A stretch of 24,713 nt of DNA from Oscillospiraceae bacterium. Its GTDB lineage: Bacteria; Bacillota_A; Clostridia; Oscillospirales; Oscillospiraceae. The translations under genes were made by a program, and so were the position numbers. Below, in pieces: positions 14,522-22,474 of this stretch. The stretch covers positions 1 through 24,713 of the forward strand of contig JAILOS010000118.1 in the NCBI GenBank assembly GCA_024690695.1. The letters run 5' to 3'. The notes under the pieces are model-generated. The model was not told the DNA's origin. It searched no databases and saw nothing but the letters and a program-made list of their open reading frames with translations. The stretch's first letter is position 1, and every line of letters starts with the position of its first letter.

Positions 14522-16411
14522 ATGGACGGCGCAAGAGAGACTACGGCGAAGCCGAAGCGGATCGGCGCGCTGGCGGTGGCCGGGATGCTGGCGGTGATCG
14601 TGCTGCTGTTCGCGCTCTTCCTGCGCGACATCCTGCTGCCCTTCCTCCGGATGGAGCTGCACCGCGATTTTGAGGGCGCGGCGGAGCTCTTGCGCGAGCG
14701 CGGCTTTCAGGGCTTCGTCACGATCACGCTGGTCGAGGCGCTGCAGATGGTCGTGGTCTTCATCCCGGCGGAATTCATCCAGATCTCCAGCGGCCTGAGC
14801 TATCCCTTCCCGATCGCGCTGCTGCTGTGCGACCTCGGCGTCTGCCTCGGGGCGACGATCATCTTCGTGCTCGTGCGCGTGTTTCACGTCGACAGCGCGG
14901 CCTACGAGCGCCGCCGCCAGCGTCTGGACCGGCTCTCGTCCGCGGTGCACGACCGGAACACCGTCGTGCTGCTGCTGTTCCTGTTCGCGATGCCCTTCAT
15001 CCCCTTCGGCGCGATCTGCTACTACGGCAGCGGCACGAAGCTGCGCTATTCCAAATATATCCGCACCGTCGCCGTCGGCGTGATCCCCTCGATCGTCGCC
15101 TCGAACGTGATGGGCCGCGCGGGGCTGGAATTTTTGAAAAACGCGCTGCCGCTGTGGCTGCTGATCGTGCTGCTGGCGCTGGCAGGCGTGCTGCTGTTTT
15201 TGCTGGGCTTCGTGCTGATCGGGCGCTTCTGCTTCAAGGAAGCCGAGGGCACGCCCGACTCGCTGAGCTACGCCTTTTTGTTCTTCGTCTGCCGGCTGTG
15301 GCAGGGGAAAAGGCAGCGCGTCGAGATAGACGACGCCCGCCTGCGCGAGGTGAAGGCGCCGTATATCCTGCTGTCCAACCACGAGTCCTTTTTTGATTTC
15401 TTCTACATCTCCCAGATGGCCCATCCCCGCAACCCGAGCTATCTGGTCAACGAGTACTACTGCACGCGCCCAATCCTCAGGCAGCTGGCCAAACGGGCCG
15501 GCATCGTGCCGAAGAAGCTCTTTACCCGCGACGTGGGCACCGCGGCCGGCATCCTGCGCACGGTCCGCAAGGGCTTTCCGATCGTGATCTTCCCGGAGGG
15601 GCGGCTCTCGCCCGACGGGCGCTCCAATCCGATCGTCGAAAAGGGCGGCGCGTTCTACCGCCGGCTCGGGCTCGACCTCGTGCTGGTGAAGATCGACGGG
15701 GCCTATTTCGCCGGGCCGAAATGGCGCCGCCGCAGCTACCGCTCGACGGTCCGCGTATCGGCCGAGCGCGTGATCACGGCCGCGGAGCTGCGGACGATGA
15801 CGCCGGAGGAGATCGACCGCGCGATCGAAGAAAGCCTGTACAACGACGCCTCCGCGCAGCCGAGGAACCGTTACCGGCAGCGGGACCGGGCCGAGGGGCT
15901 GGAAAACCTGCTCTACCGCTGCGCCGACTGCGGCGCGCTCTATACGACCCGGACGCACGGGGACACGCTGTGCTGCACGGCCTGCGGCGCGGCGCACCGG
16001 ATGGACGAGAGCTGCCGCTTCGAGGGAGAGATCGCGAGCATCCCGGCCTATTACGACCGGATCCGCGCCCTGGAAGAGCCGGAGCTGGACTCCTTCTCGC
16101 TGCGCGCGCCGGTGCGCGTGACGGTCTACGGCGCCAACGGCGGCCCGAAGCGGCACGGGCGCGGCGAATGCTTCCTGACGCCCGAGGGCTTCCGCTTCCG
16201 CTCCGAAGAGCTTGAATTTGAGATCCCCGCGGAGAAGCTGCCCGCGCTGGCCTTCTCCTGCGGCAGGGAATTCGAGCTCTATCACGACGGCGAGCTGCAC
16301 TACTTCTACCCGACCGAGCAGCCGCAGCAGGTCGCCCGCTGGGCGCTGCTGACGGACATGCTGGCCGGGCGCCGCGCAGAAGAAAGGGAGAGGTCCGATG
16401 AAAAAGCCTGA
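14522..16411 (+). CDS. VTT-domain/lysophospholipid acyltransferase/zinc-ribbon fusion
   Basis: A 629-residue membrane protein joining three modules. Residues 15-235 resemble the VTT (DedA/TVP38/TMEM64) family: IPAEFIQISSGLSYPFPIAL (81-100), LGVCLGATIIFVLVRVF (105-121), AMPFIPFGAICYYGSG (156-171), RTVAVGVIPSIVASNVMG (181-198), then a further segment near 212-235. Residues 265-440 are a PlsC-type acyltransferase with NHESFFD (H287-x4-D292) and IFPEGRLSPDG (356-366). Residues 465-490 form a zinc ribbon (C467, C470, C485, C488), followed by a beta-rich tail to 600. It probably acylates lysophospholipid at the membrane inner face, perhaps with lipid movement through the VTT part. The stop lies 14 bp inside the next gene. 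This domain combination is unusual. Confidence 0.85.
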   Translation: MDGARETTAKPKRIGALAVAGMLAVIVLLFALFLRDILLPFLRMELHRDFEGAAELLRERGFQGFVTITLVEALQMVVVFIPAEFIQISSGLSYPFPIALLLCDLGVCLGATIIFVLVRVFHVDSAAYERRRQRLDRLSSAVHDRNTVVLLLFLFAMPFIPFGAICYYGSGTKLRYSKYIRTVAVGVIPSIVASNVMGRAGLEFLKNALPLWLLIVLLALAGVLLFLLGFVLIGRFCFKEAEGTPDSLSYAFLFFVCRLWQGKRQRVEIDDARLREVKAPYILLSNHESFFDFFYISQMAHPRNPSYLVNEYYCTRPILRQLAKRAGIVPKKLFTRDVGTAAGILRTVRKGFPIVIFPEGRLSPDGRSNPIVEKGGAFYRRLGLDLVLVKIDGAYFAGPKWRRRSYRSTVRVSAERVITAAELRTMTPEEIDRAIEESLYNDASAQPRNRYRQRDRAEGLENLLYRCADCGALYTTRTHGDTLCCTACGAAHRMDESCRFEGEIASIPAYYDRIRALEEPELDSFSLRAPVRVTVYGANGGPKRHGRGECFLTPEGFRFRSEELEFEIPAEKLPALAFSCGREFELYHDGELHYFYPTEQPQQVARWALLTDMLAGRRAEERERSDEKA

Positions 16412-17831
16412 AAAGACGCGCACCCTCATCAGCATTTCCAAAAAGACCTTTATCCAGGTCACGCTGCTGCTGTTCGCGCTGCTGCTCGTGTCCGTCGCGC
16501 TGACCTACGTGCTGCCGAAGGGCGAGTTCGGCCGGACGGCCGACGGGGAGATCGACTATCTGAGCTACCTGCCGCGGGACGATCTCGGCGGCCTGCCGCT
16601 CTGGCGCGGGCTGCTGGCTCCGGTGCTGGTGTTTTTCTCCGGCGACGGGCTGACGCTGGCGATGCTGTCGCTGTTCCTGTTCGTGATCTCGGCGGCCTTC
16701 CAGGCGATGAACGACGTGGGCGGCATCCGCGCGCTCGTCGGCGCCGTGTCGGAGCGCTTCCGGGGCCGCGGGGGCCTGCTGCTGCTTCTGCTGTCGTTTC
16801 TGTTTTACTGCTTCGGCGCCTTCCTCGGCCTGTTCGAGGAGATGCTGACGATGCTGCCGATCGTCGCGGCGCTGTGCCTGTCGGCGGGCTACGACTCCTT
16901 CACCGGCTTCATCTGCTGCATCCTCTCCTGCGGCTTCGGCTTCGCCGGGGCGATCACGAACCCCTTCACGGTGCTGCTGGCCTCGGAGATCATCGGCGTC
17001 AACCCGATGGAGCATATCGGCTACCGCGTGCTGATCTTCTTCGTGATGTTCCTGCTGCTGGCCGCCTTCCTGCGGCTCTACGTCCGCAGGCTGAAAAAAG
17101 ACCCGGGCTCGAGCCTCAGTCTGCGGCACGACGAGGCGCTGCGCAGCGCCGCCGCGGCGGAGACGCAGGCGGGCGAGGCCGGAGATGAGCGCCGCTGCAA
17201 GCGCAGCTGCGCCGTTTTCCTGCTCGGCGCGCTCGCGCTGATCGTCGGAGCCTCGCTCAGCTCCGCCCTGCGCGGCTATACCGTCGTGATCCTGACCGCC
17301 TATTTCCTGTTCGGCGGCGTCCTCGCCGGCGTCGCGGCCGGGGGCAGGCTCTCCGCGGTGCTCAAGAGCTTTCTCAGCGGCCTCGGCGGCGCGCTGCCGA
17401 CGATCGTGTTTATCGCGCTGGCCGCCTCGGTCAAGTTTGTGCTGGACGAGGGGGCCGTGCTGCCCACGCTCGTCCATCAGATCAACCGGCTCGTGACCGG
17501 GCGCAGCCCCGTCGCCGTCGCGCTGGTGATCTATCTGATCGTGCTGCTGCTCGAGTTTTTCATCTCCTCGTCCACGGCGAAGGCGATCCTCGTGATGGGC
17601 CTGCTCGCGGTGGTGAACACCGGGCTGACCAAGCCCATGCTCGTACTGCTGTACACCTTTGCCGACGGCTATACCAACGTGCTGTTTCCGACCTCGCCGG
17701 TGCTGCTGATCTCGCTGTCGATGGTCGAGACGGACTATTTCACCTGGGTCAAAAAGAGCTTTCCGCTCTTTCTCGTCAATTTCCTGCTCGTCGTCGGCTT
17801 CATCGTGCTCGGCGTCGTCTGCGGGTACTGA
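16398..17831 (+). CDS. YfcC/ArcD-like anaerobic carrier
   Basis: A 477-residue membrane transporter of the YfcC / C4-dicarboxylate anaerobic carrier (ion transporter superfamily) type. About 11-12 membrane segments lie in two halves separated by a charged loop (about 229-262). Family-like features are QAMNDVGGIRALVG (102-115), GLFEEMLTMLPIVAALCLSA (144-163), GFAGAITNPFT (181-191) and the second-half re-entrant motif FFISSSTAKAILVMGLLAV near 388-406. Members move carboxylates, amino acids or peptides by ion coupling; the substrate here is not readable. Its start overlaps the acyltransferase gene by 14 bp, with GGGAGAGG upstream, so it belongs to the same transcript. DUF4298 follows after 14 bp. 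Confidence 0.85.
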   Translation: MKKPEKTRTLISISKKTFIQVTLLLFALLLVSVALTYVLPKGEFGRTADGEIDYLSYLPRDDLGGLPLWRGLLAPVLVFFSGDGLTLAMLSLFLFVISAAFQAMNDVGGIRALVGAVSERFRGRGGLLLLLLSFLFYCFGAFLGLFEEMLTMLPIVAALCLSAGYDSFTGFICCILSCGFGFAGAITNPFTVLLASEIIGVNPMEHIGYRVLIFFVMFLLLAAFLRLYVRRLKKDPGSSLSLRHDEALRSAAAAETQAGEAGDERRCKRSCAVFLLGALALIVGASLSSALRGYTVVILTAYFLFGGVLAGVAAGGRLSAVLKSFLSGLGGALPTIVFIALAASVKFVLDEGAVLPTLVHQINRLVTGRSPVAVALVIYLIVLLLEFFISSSTAKAILVMGLLAVVNTGLTKPMLVLLYTFADGYTNVLFPTSPVLLISLSMVETDYFTWVKKSFPLFLVNFLLVVGFIVLGVVCGY

Positions 17832-17845
17832 AAGGGGGAGCTTCG

Positions 17846-18130
17846 ATGGAAGCGATCGAACGCATCACGAGGATGGAGGAAGTCCTCAACCGCGCGCAGA
17901 ATGTCTGCGGCGAGCTCGAAAGGGCGCTGGAAGCCTTCGAGGCGCTGCGGGAGGAGCTGCCCGCGCTGGAGGCCTATTACGGCAGCCGGGACTGGTTCAA
18001 CGATCTCGCGCTGGACGAGGCCGGGCTGCTGCCCGCGGATCTGAGGCGGGGCGTCCTGTCCGAGGACGGGATCTATAACCTGCTGGACCGGCGGAAGGAG
18101 CTGCTCGAGGCGCTGCACGCCGCGGAATAA
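17846..18130 (+). CDS. DUF4298 family protein
   Basis: A 94-residue soluble, mostly helical protein. It has a heptad-rich first half (about 1-50), then AYYGSRDWFNDLALDE (about 43-58) and RRGVLSEDGIYNLLDRRKEL (68-87). The YY...W..D and RGVLSEDxIYNLL patterns are those of DUF4298, a small family of unknown function common in Bacillota. GGGGGAG precedes the ATG and the gap from the carrier gene is 14 bp, so it is the last gene of this operon. A strong terminator follows 20 bp later. Confidence 0.85.
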   Translation: MEAIERITRMEEVLNRAQNVCGELERALEAFEALREELPALEAYYGSRDWFNDLALDEAGLLPADLRRGVLSEDGIYNLLDRRKELLEALHAAE

Positions 18131-18150
18131 CGTCAAAACAAAATCAAAAA

Positions 18151-18188
18151 AGCGGAAGCTTCGCATTTTGCGGAGCTTCCGCTTTTTT
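18151..18188 (+). terminator. Rho-independent terminator of the DUF4298 operon
   Basis: AGCGGAAGCTTCGCA (18151-18165) pairs with TGCGGAGCTTCCGCT (18169-18183, one G-U pair), with a 3-nt loop and a T-run at 18183-18188. An A-run at 18146-18151 means it could also stop transcripts from the right. It marks the end of the chromosomal operon, just before the phage module. Confidence 0.92.
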
Positions 18189-18245
18189 GCGCGGAGGCGC
18201 CGCGCGGTCTTGAAGAGAGCTCTGCGAAAAACCCGAAACTCGTCA

Positions 18246-18275
18246 TTGAATGTCAGCGGCGGGCGAGGCTACAGT
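18246..18275 (+). promoter_or_regulatory. Putative weak promoter of the phage head module
   Basis: TTGAAT (18246-18251) and TACAGT (18270-18275) are spaced by 18 bp and lie 31 bp before the TTG start of the first phage gene. The match is moderate. Confidence 0.35.
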
Positions 18276-18306
18276 CGATCCGGGAAGGAAGGGGGGAGAG
18301 ATCGGC

Positions 18307-18615
18307 TTGGGAGGAAAGAAACGGAGCCGCAGCATGCCGGAGCTGGCGCGCGGCGTGCTCGCCTCGCCGCTCGTCGAGGACGACGAGACGCTGCGGCGGG
18401 AGCTGGAGCGCCGGGGCATCGAGCCGAGCGGCGCGGGGGCGCTGCTGTACGCGCAGCTGCGCGAGGCGATGAACGGCGATCTGAAGGCAGCGAGCTTCCT
18501 GCGCGATCTGGCCGGAGCCGGCGAGGACGGCGGCGCGGCGCGGAAAAAGGCGGTCCCGGATCTGCGGACGCTGAGCGACGAGGAGCTGCTGGCGATGCTG
18601 GGCGATCATGGATGA
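18307..18615 (+). CDS. Putative phage terminase small subunit
   Basis: A 102-residue soluble, charged protein (LGGKKRSRSMPELARG start, later RRELERRGIEPSGAGALLYA and LRTLSDEELLAMLGDHG). I recognise no family, but it sits directly upstream of the large terminase gene and overlaps it by 8 bp. This is the standard place of the DNA-recognition small subunit, and the size fits. The TTG at 18307 is chosen because GGGAG lies 8 bp before it; an ATG at 18250 in frame is inside the putative promoter, and ATG 18334 lacks a good ribosome-binding site. The basic N-terminus would suit DNA binding. The assignment is by position. Confidence 0.55.
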   Translation: MGGKKRSRSMPELARGVLASPLVEDDETLRRELERRGIEPSGAGALLYAQLREAMNGDLKAASFLRDLAGAGEDGGAARKKAVPDLRTLSDEELLAMLGDHG

Positions 18616-20092
18616 GGCGCGCTCGGCGATCCGCGCGGAGCTCGCCCGCCGGGAGCTGGCGCGGCGAAGCTACGCGGCGTATCTGGCCTACGTGCAGGGC
18701 CCCGGCTGGAAGCGCACGCGGCTGAGCGAATTTCTGGCCGGGCGCGTGCAGGCCTTTCTGGAGCGGCAGAGCGGGGCGGCCTACGAGATCCTCGTCATCG
18801 AGACGCCGCCGCAGCACGGCAAGAGCAGCACGGTCACCGAGACGCTGCCGAGCTGGGCGCTGGGCCGCCGCCCGGACTGGCGCGTGATCATCGCCGGCTA
18901 CGACAGCGACTTTGCCGAACGCTTCTGCCGCCGGAACAAGGAGAAGCTGAAGGCCTGCGGAAAAACGCTCTTCGGCGTGAGCGTCGGGGCGGTGGACCGC
19001 GCGCAGGAGCTGGAGCTCTCGAACGGCAGAGGGAGGCTCATCAGCCGGGGCCTGATGGCGGGCATCACCGGCAATCCGGCCGAGCTGATCGTGATCGACG
19101 ACCCGGTGAAGAACCGGCAGGAGGCCGACTCCGCCGTCTACCGCGACCGGCTCTGGGAGGAGTGGCAGGGCTCGCTGAAATCGCGTCTGGCCGCCGGGGG
19201 CAAGGTGATCGTGATCATGACCCCCTGGCACGAGGACGATCTCGCCGCGCGCATCCTCAAAAGCGAGCCCTGCGCGGAGCTGCTGCGCCTGCCCGTGGAG
19301 GCCGAGGAAAACGATCCGCTCGGCCGCGCGCCGGGCGAGGCACTCTGCCCCGAGCTCGGCAAGGACGAGCGCTGGCTCCGGCAGTTCAAGGCCGGCTATC
19401 TCGCGGACGCGCGCGGCGGGCAGCGGGCCTGGCAGGCGCTGTATCAGTGCTCGCCGCGCCGGGAGGAGGGCAATCTGATCCCCCGCCGCTGGTGGCGGCG
19501 CTACGACCCGGACGAGCCCCGGCGCTACGCCGTGCAGCTCATCAGCGTGGACGCGGCCTTCAAGGGCGGCGAGGACAACGACTTCGTGTCCGTGCAGGTC
19601 TGGGGCAAGCTGGGACGGGACTACTACCTGCGCTACTGCCTGAACCGCCATCTTGACTTCCCGCAGACGCTCGCGGCGATCCGCAGCACCGCGAAGCTGT
19701 ATCCGGAGGCGCGCACGGTGCTGATCGAGGACAAGGCCAACGGCCCCGCGGTGATCCAGACCCTGCGGCGCGAGCTGTTCTGCATCCCGGTCGATCCGCT
19801 CGGCGGGAAGATCGCCCGCGTCAACGCGGTCGCCCCGGCGATCGAATCCGGCCACGTGTTCGTGCCGACGGAGGAGAAGGCCCCCTGGACCGCGGCCTTC
19901 ATCGACCAGTTCGCCGCCTTTCCCAGCGGCGCGCACGACGACATGGTGGACGCGGCCTCGCAGGCGCTCAGCCGCCTGATCGGCGTCGGCGGCACGCCGC
20001 CGGCGGAGCCGGACGGGGAGACCCTCCGCCGCCGGGACGGCGAACGGGCCTTCACCGACCCGGAGCGCCTGTTTGATCCTTACGGAGGATGA
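18608..20092 (+). CDS. terL: Phage terminase large subunit
   Basis: A 494-residue DNA-packaging motor. The ATPase half has a Walker A-like TPPQHGKSS (66-74), Walker B LIVIDDPVK (160-168) with the following acidic pair, and the coupling motif MTPWHEDDL (204-212). The RNase H-fold nuclease half shows ISVDAAFKG (312-320, D315), VLIEDKANGP (371-380, E374/D375) and AHDDMVDA (442-449, D444/D445), the three acidic clusters expected for metal binding. All key residues are present and length is normal, so the enzyme should be active. The start overlaps the putative small subunit by 8 bp. It cuts and pumps phage DNA into the prohead through the portal encoded downstream. Confidence 0.93.
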   Translation: MDEARSAIRAELARRELARRSYAAYLAYVQGPGWKRTRLSEFLAGRVQAFLERQSGAAYEILVIETPPQHGKSSTVTETLPSWALGRRPDWRVIIAGYDSDFAERFCRRNKEKLKACGKTLFGVSVGAVDRAQELELSNGRGRLISRGLMAGITGNPAELIVIDDPVKNRQEADSAVYRDRLWEEWQGSLKSRLAAGGKVIVIMTPWHEDDLAARILKSEPCAELLRLPVEAEENDPLGRAPGEALCPELGKDERWLRQFKAGYLADARGGQRAWQALYQCSPRREEGNLIPRRWWRRYDPDEPRRYAVQLISVDAAFKGGEDNDFVSVQVWGKLGRDYYLRYCLNRHLDFPQTLAAIRSTAKLYPEARTVLIEDKANGPAVIQTLRRELFCIPVDPLGGKIARVNAVAPAIESGHVFVPTEEKAPWTAAFIDQFAAFPSGAHDDMVDAASQALSRLIGVGGTPPAEPDGETLRRRDGERAFTDPERLFDPYGG

Positions 20093-20195
20093 GGGAAACG
20101 ACGGTGAGATCCGCGCGAACGGTCTGCGGAAATAAGGCCGCGGAGCGCCGAAGCGGCAGTGAACCGGCGTTTCCCGGAAAGAGAGGAGAAAAAGC
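20093..20195. other. Gap between large terminase and small membrane gene
   Basis: No gene, promoter or terminator is evident in these 103 bases. The last 15 contain the AGAGGAG ribosome-binding site of the next gene. Confidence 0.5.
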
Positions 20196-20420
20196 ATGAC
20201 GGAGATTCTTTGCATCCTGGCCGGGCTTGTGCTCGGCGCGGCGCTCTTCGCCGCGGGCGGGCGTCGTGCGCGCCGCGAAACGCCTCACGAGCCGCCCCGC
20301 GCCTCGGAGGAGCGCCGGCGGCAGCTTGAGGCGGAGCAGCGCGCCTTCCGCGCCCTGATGGGCTACAGCGCGGACGTGGCCTACGGGCTGGAGCGCTTTT
20401 CGGAGGAGGAACGCGGATGA
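20196..20420 (+). CDS. Small membrane-anchored protein of the phage module
   Basis: A 74-residue protein with one N-terminal membrane segment (about residues 3-20, ILCILAGLVLGAALFAA), a basic stretch GRRARRE just after, and a charged helical tail (about 36-74) rich in Glu and Arg. The basic residues after the segment predict the tail in the cytoplasm. It has a good AGAGGAG site and its stop overlaps the portal start in an ATGA arrangement, so it is a real, coupled gene. Function is unknown. Its place between terminase and portal could suit a packaging or membrane-tethering factor, but nothing in the sequence proves this. Confidence 0.75.
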   Translation: MTEILCILAGLVLGAALFAAGGRRARRETPHEPPRASEERRRQLEAEQRAFRALMGYSADVAYGLERFSEEERG

Positions 20421-22399
20421 AGCGCGGCGTCGACCGGGAAAAGGCCTGGGCCTACTACGAGCTGGGCCGGGCCTACAACAATTCCCTCAGCCCCAATCAG
20501 TATCAGCTCGTCAACACCAACGTAGAGTTCTTTGCGGGCAACCAGTGGCTGCACATCCCGGAATCGGCCGCGATGAGCCGCCTGGCCCGCCCGACCTTCA
20601 ACATCATCAAGCGCGTCGCCTCGCTTTTCGTCGCCTCGCTGACCTCCTCGGCGGTGACGGTCTGCTTCGAGCCGCTGAGCTACAGCGACGGCGAGAACCT
20701 GAACGACCCGGAATCCAACGCCTCGGTCTATGCGACCGCGGAGCTGAAGAACCTCTTTGAGAAGTTCAAGATGGACTACCGCGTGCGCGAGGCGCTGCTC
20801 GACGGCGCGCAGACCGGCGACTACTGCGCGCACTTTTACTGGGATCCCGAGGCTCTGCCCTACGGCGGCGCCTTCGGGGACTACCGGGGCGAGATCCGCA
20901 TGGAGCTGGTGGACGGCGTGAACGTGATGTTCGGCAACCCCAACAGCAGCGACGTGGAGAGCCAGCCCTATATCCTGCTCGTCGGCCGCGACAGCGTGGA
21001 AAACCTGAAGGAGGAGGCCCGCCGCTGGCGTGAGCGCGGCGGCGCGGAGGAGATCCGCCCCGACGCCGAGACCGGAGATCAGACCGGGATCGGCGGAAAA
21101 ACGGAGCTCGAAGCCTCCGACGACAAGACCGGCAAGGCTCTGTATCTGATCGTCTACAGCAAGGAGACGCACGAGGAGAGCGTGCCCGACGGCGAGGGAA
21201 AGCCGCAGACGCGGGTGCTCACCGACGAAAACGGCGAGCCGCTGCCGCTGCGCGACGAAGCGGGCCGCCCCGTCTGCGGCCCGGACGGCCGCCCCTGCTG
21301 GCAGACCGCCGAAAAGCGCCGCCGCGTGACACATGTGCACGTGACGAAGGTCACCCGCGACGGCGTCATTTACGAGGGCGTGGACACCGGGCTGAGCCGC
21401 TATCCGCTCGCCTGGGGCAACTGGGAAAAGCAGAAGAACCAGTACCACGGCCGCGCGCTCGTGACCGGCATCGTGCCGAACCAGATCTTCATCAACTCGA
21501 TGATGGCGCTCGTGTTCCGCCACCTGCAGCTGCAGAGCTTCCCGAAGACCCTCTACAACGCCGACCTGATCGCCGGCTGGGACAACGAGGTGGGCTCGGC
21601 CATCGGCGTGCGAAACCTCCCGCCCGAGATGGATCTGCGCTCGGTCGCGGCCAATCTTCAGCCCGCGGATATGTCCGGCCAGATCATGCTGGCCATCGAC
21701 AAGGCCCTGGCCTACACGAAGGAATGTCTCGGCGCCACCGACGCGCAGCTCGGCAACGTCCGCCCGGACAATACCTCCGCGCTGATGGTGCTGCAGTCGA
21801 GCTCCGAGGTCCCGCTGGAGAACGTCCGCGCGGGCCTGCACGAGTGGCTGGAAAACGTGGGCGGCATCCTGCTGGACATGATGGGGACCTATTACGGCCG
21901 CCGGCCGCTGCTGCGCGAGCGCCGCTTTGAAGAGCCGGTGCCCGACGCGGCCGGTCTCCCCGCCGTCGATCCGCAGAGCGGGCGGATGCGCACGCGCACG
22001 GTCAGCCGCCGCGTGATCGAGGACTTCGACTTCACGCAGTTCAAGAATCTCTGGCTGAACGTGGCCGTGAACGTCGGCGCGACGACCTATTACAGCGAGA
22101 TCGCGATGGTGCAGACGCTGGACAATCTCCGCCGCGACGGCGTGCTGGAGGTCGTCGATTACCTCGAGCGCATCCCCGACAAGCTGATCCCCCGCAAGCA
22201 GGAGCTGATCGAGAGCATCCGCTCCCGCGCCGGACAGCCGCCGGCCGCGGCTTCCGACGCCGGCGGCGAGCCGGCGATGGGCGGGCGGCTGGACGAGGAC
22301 AAGCTCTTCGGCGGGCTCACCGGCGCCGTGCAGGCGCGCTACGAGGAGCTGCCGGGCGTCGCGCAGCGCGCGCTGATCGGCCAGGCCGCCGCGCGGTAA
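20417..22399 (+). CDS. Phage portal protein
   Basis: A 660-residue protein placed directly between terminase and the scaffold and capsid genes, as portal genes are. The N-terminal region VNTNVEFFAGNQWLHI (32-47), followed by RPTFNIIKRVASLFVASLTS (59-78) and LLDGAQTGDYCAHFYWD (about 126-142), has the pattern of dodecameric portal proteins. VPNQIFINSMMALVFRHLQ and DAQLGNVRPDNTSALMVLQ lie further on. The length suits the longer podovirus/P22-like or related class rather than the short HK97 class. It forms the ring at one capsid vertex through which DNA is pumped. The subfamily is not certain; the C-terminal 40 residues are low in complexity and probably flexible. Confidence 0.85.
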   Translation: MKRGVDREKAWAYYELGRAYNNSLSPNQYQLVNTNVEFFAGNQWLHIPESAAMSRLARPTFNIIKRVASLFVASLTSSAVTVCFEPLSYSDGENLNDPESNASVYATAELKNLFEKFKMDYRVREALLDGAQTGDYCAHFYWDPEALPYGGAFGDYRGEIRMELVDGVNVMFGNPNSSDVESQPYILLVGRDSVENLKEEARRWRERGGAEEIRPDAETGDQTGIGGKTELEASDDKTGKALYLIVYSKETHEESVPDGEGKPQTRVLTDENGEPLPLRDEAGRPVCGPDGRPCWQTAEKRRRVTHVHVTKVTRDGVIYEGVDTGLSRYPLAWGNWEKQKNQYHGRALVTGIVPNQIFINSMMALVFRHLQLQSFPKTLYNADLIAGWDNEVGSAIGVRNLPPEMDLRSVAANLQPADMSGQIMLAIDKALAYTKECLGATDAQLGNVRPDNTSALMVLQSSSEVPLENVRAGLHEWLENVGGILLDMMGTYYGRRPLLRERRFEEPVPDAAGLPAVDPQSGRMRTRTVSRRVIEDFDFTQFKNLWLNVAVNVGATTYYSEIAMVQTLDNLRRDGVLEVVDYLERIPDKLIPRKQELIESIRSRAGQPPAAASDAGGEPAMGGRLDEDKLFGGLTGAVQARYEELPGVAQRALIGQAAAR

Positions 22400-22419
22400 G
22401 CGAAAAACCGCATAGCCTT

Positions 22420-22438
22420 TGCGAAACGCAGTTTCGCA
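22420..22438. repeat. Perfect 8-bp hairpin ahead of the scaffold gene
   Basis: TGCGAAAC-GCA-GTTTCGCA is a perfect stem-loop in the 75-bp gap between portal and scaffold genes. It has no U-run, so it is not a terminator. It may be an mRNA processing site or a dispersed repeat copy. Confidence 0.6.
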
Positions 22439-22474
22439 TATGAAATAAACTTTCTCACCATGAAAGGAGACGCT

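Noticed and set aside
12777..14534. 585-codon open frame on the minus strand
   Set aside because: Antisense to the GH2 gene whose catalytic motifs are intact; no ribosome-binding site or family signal on the minus strand.
14492..16462. 656-codon open frame on the minus strand
   Set aside because: Antisense to the VTT-PlsC fusion, with Gln/Arg/Ala-rich low-complexity translation and no motif.
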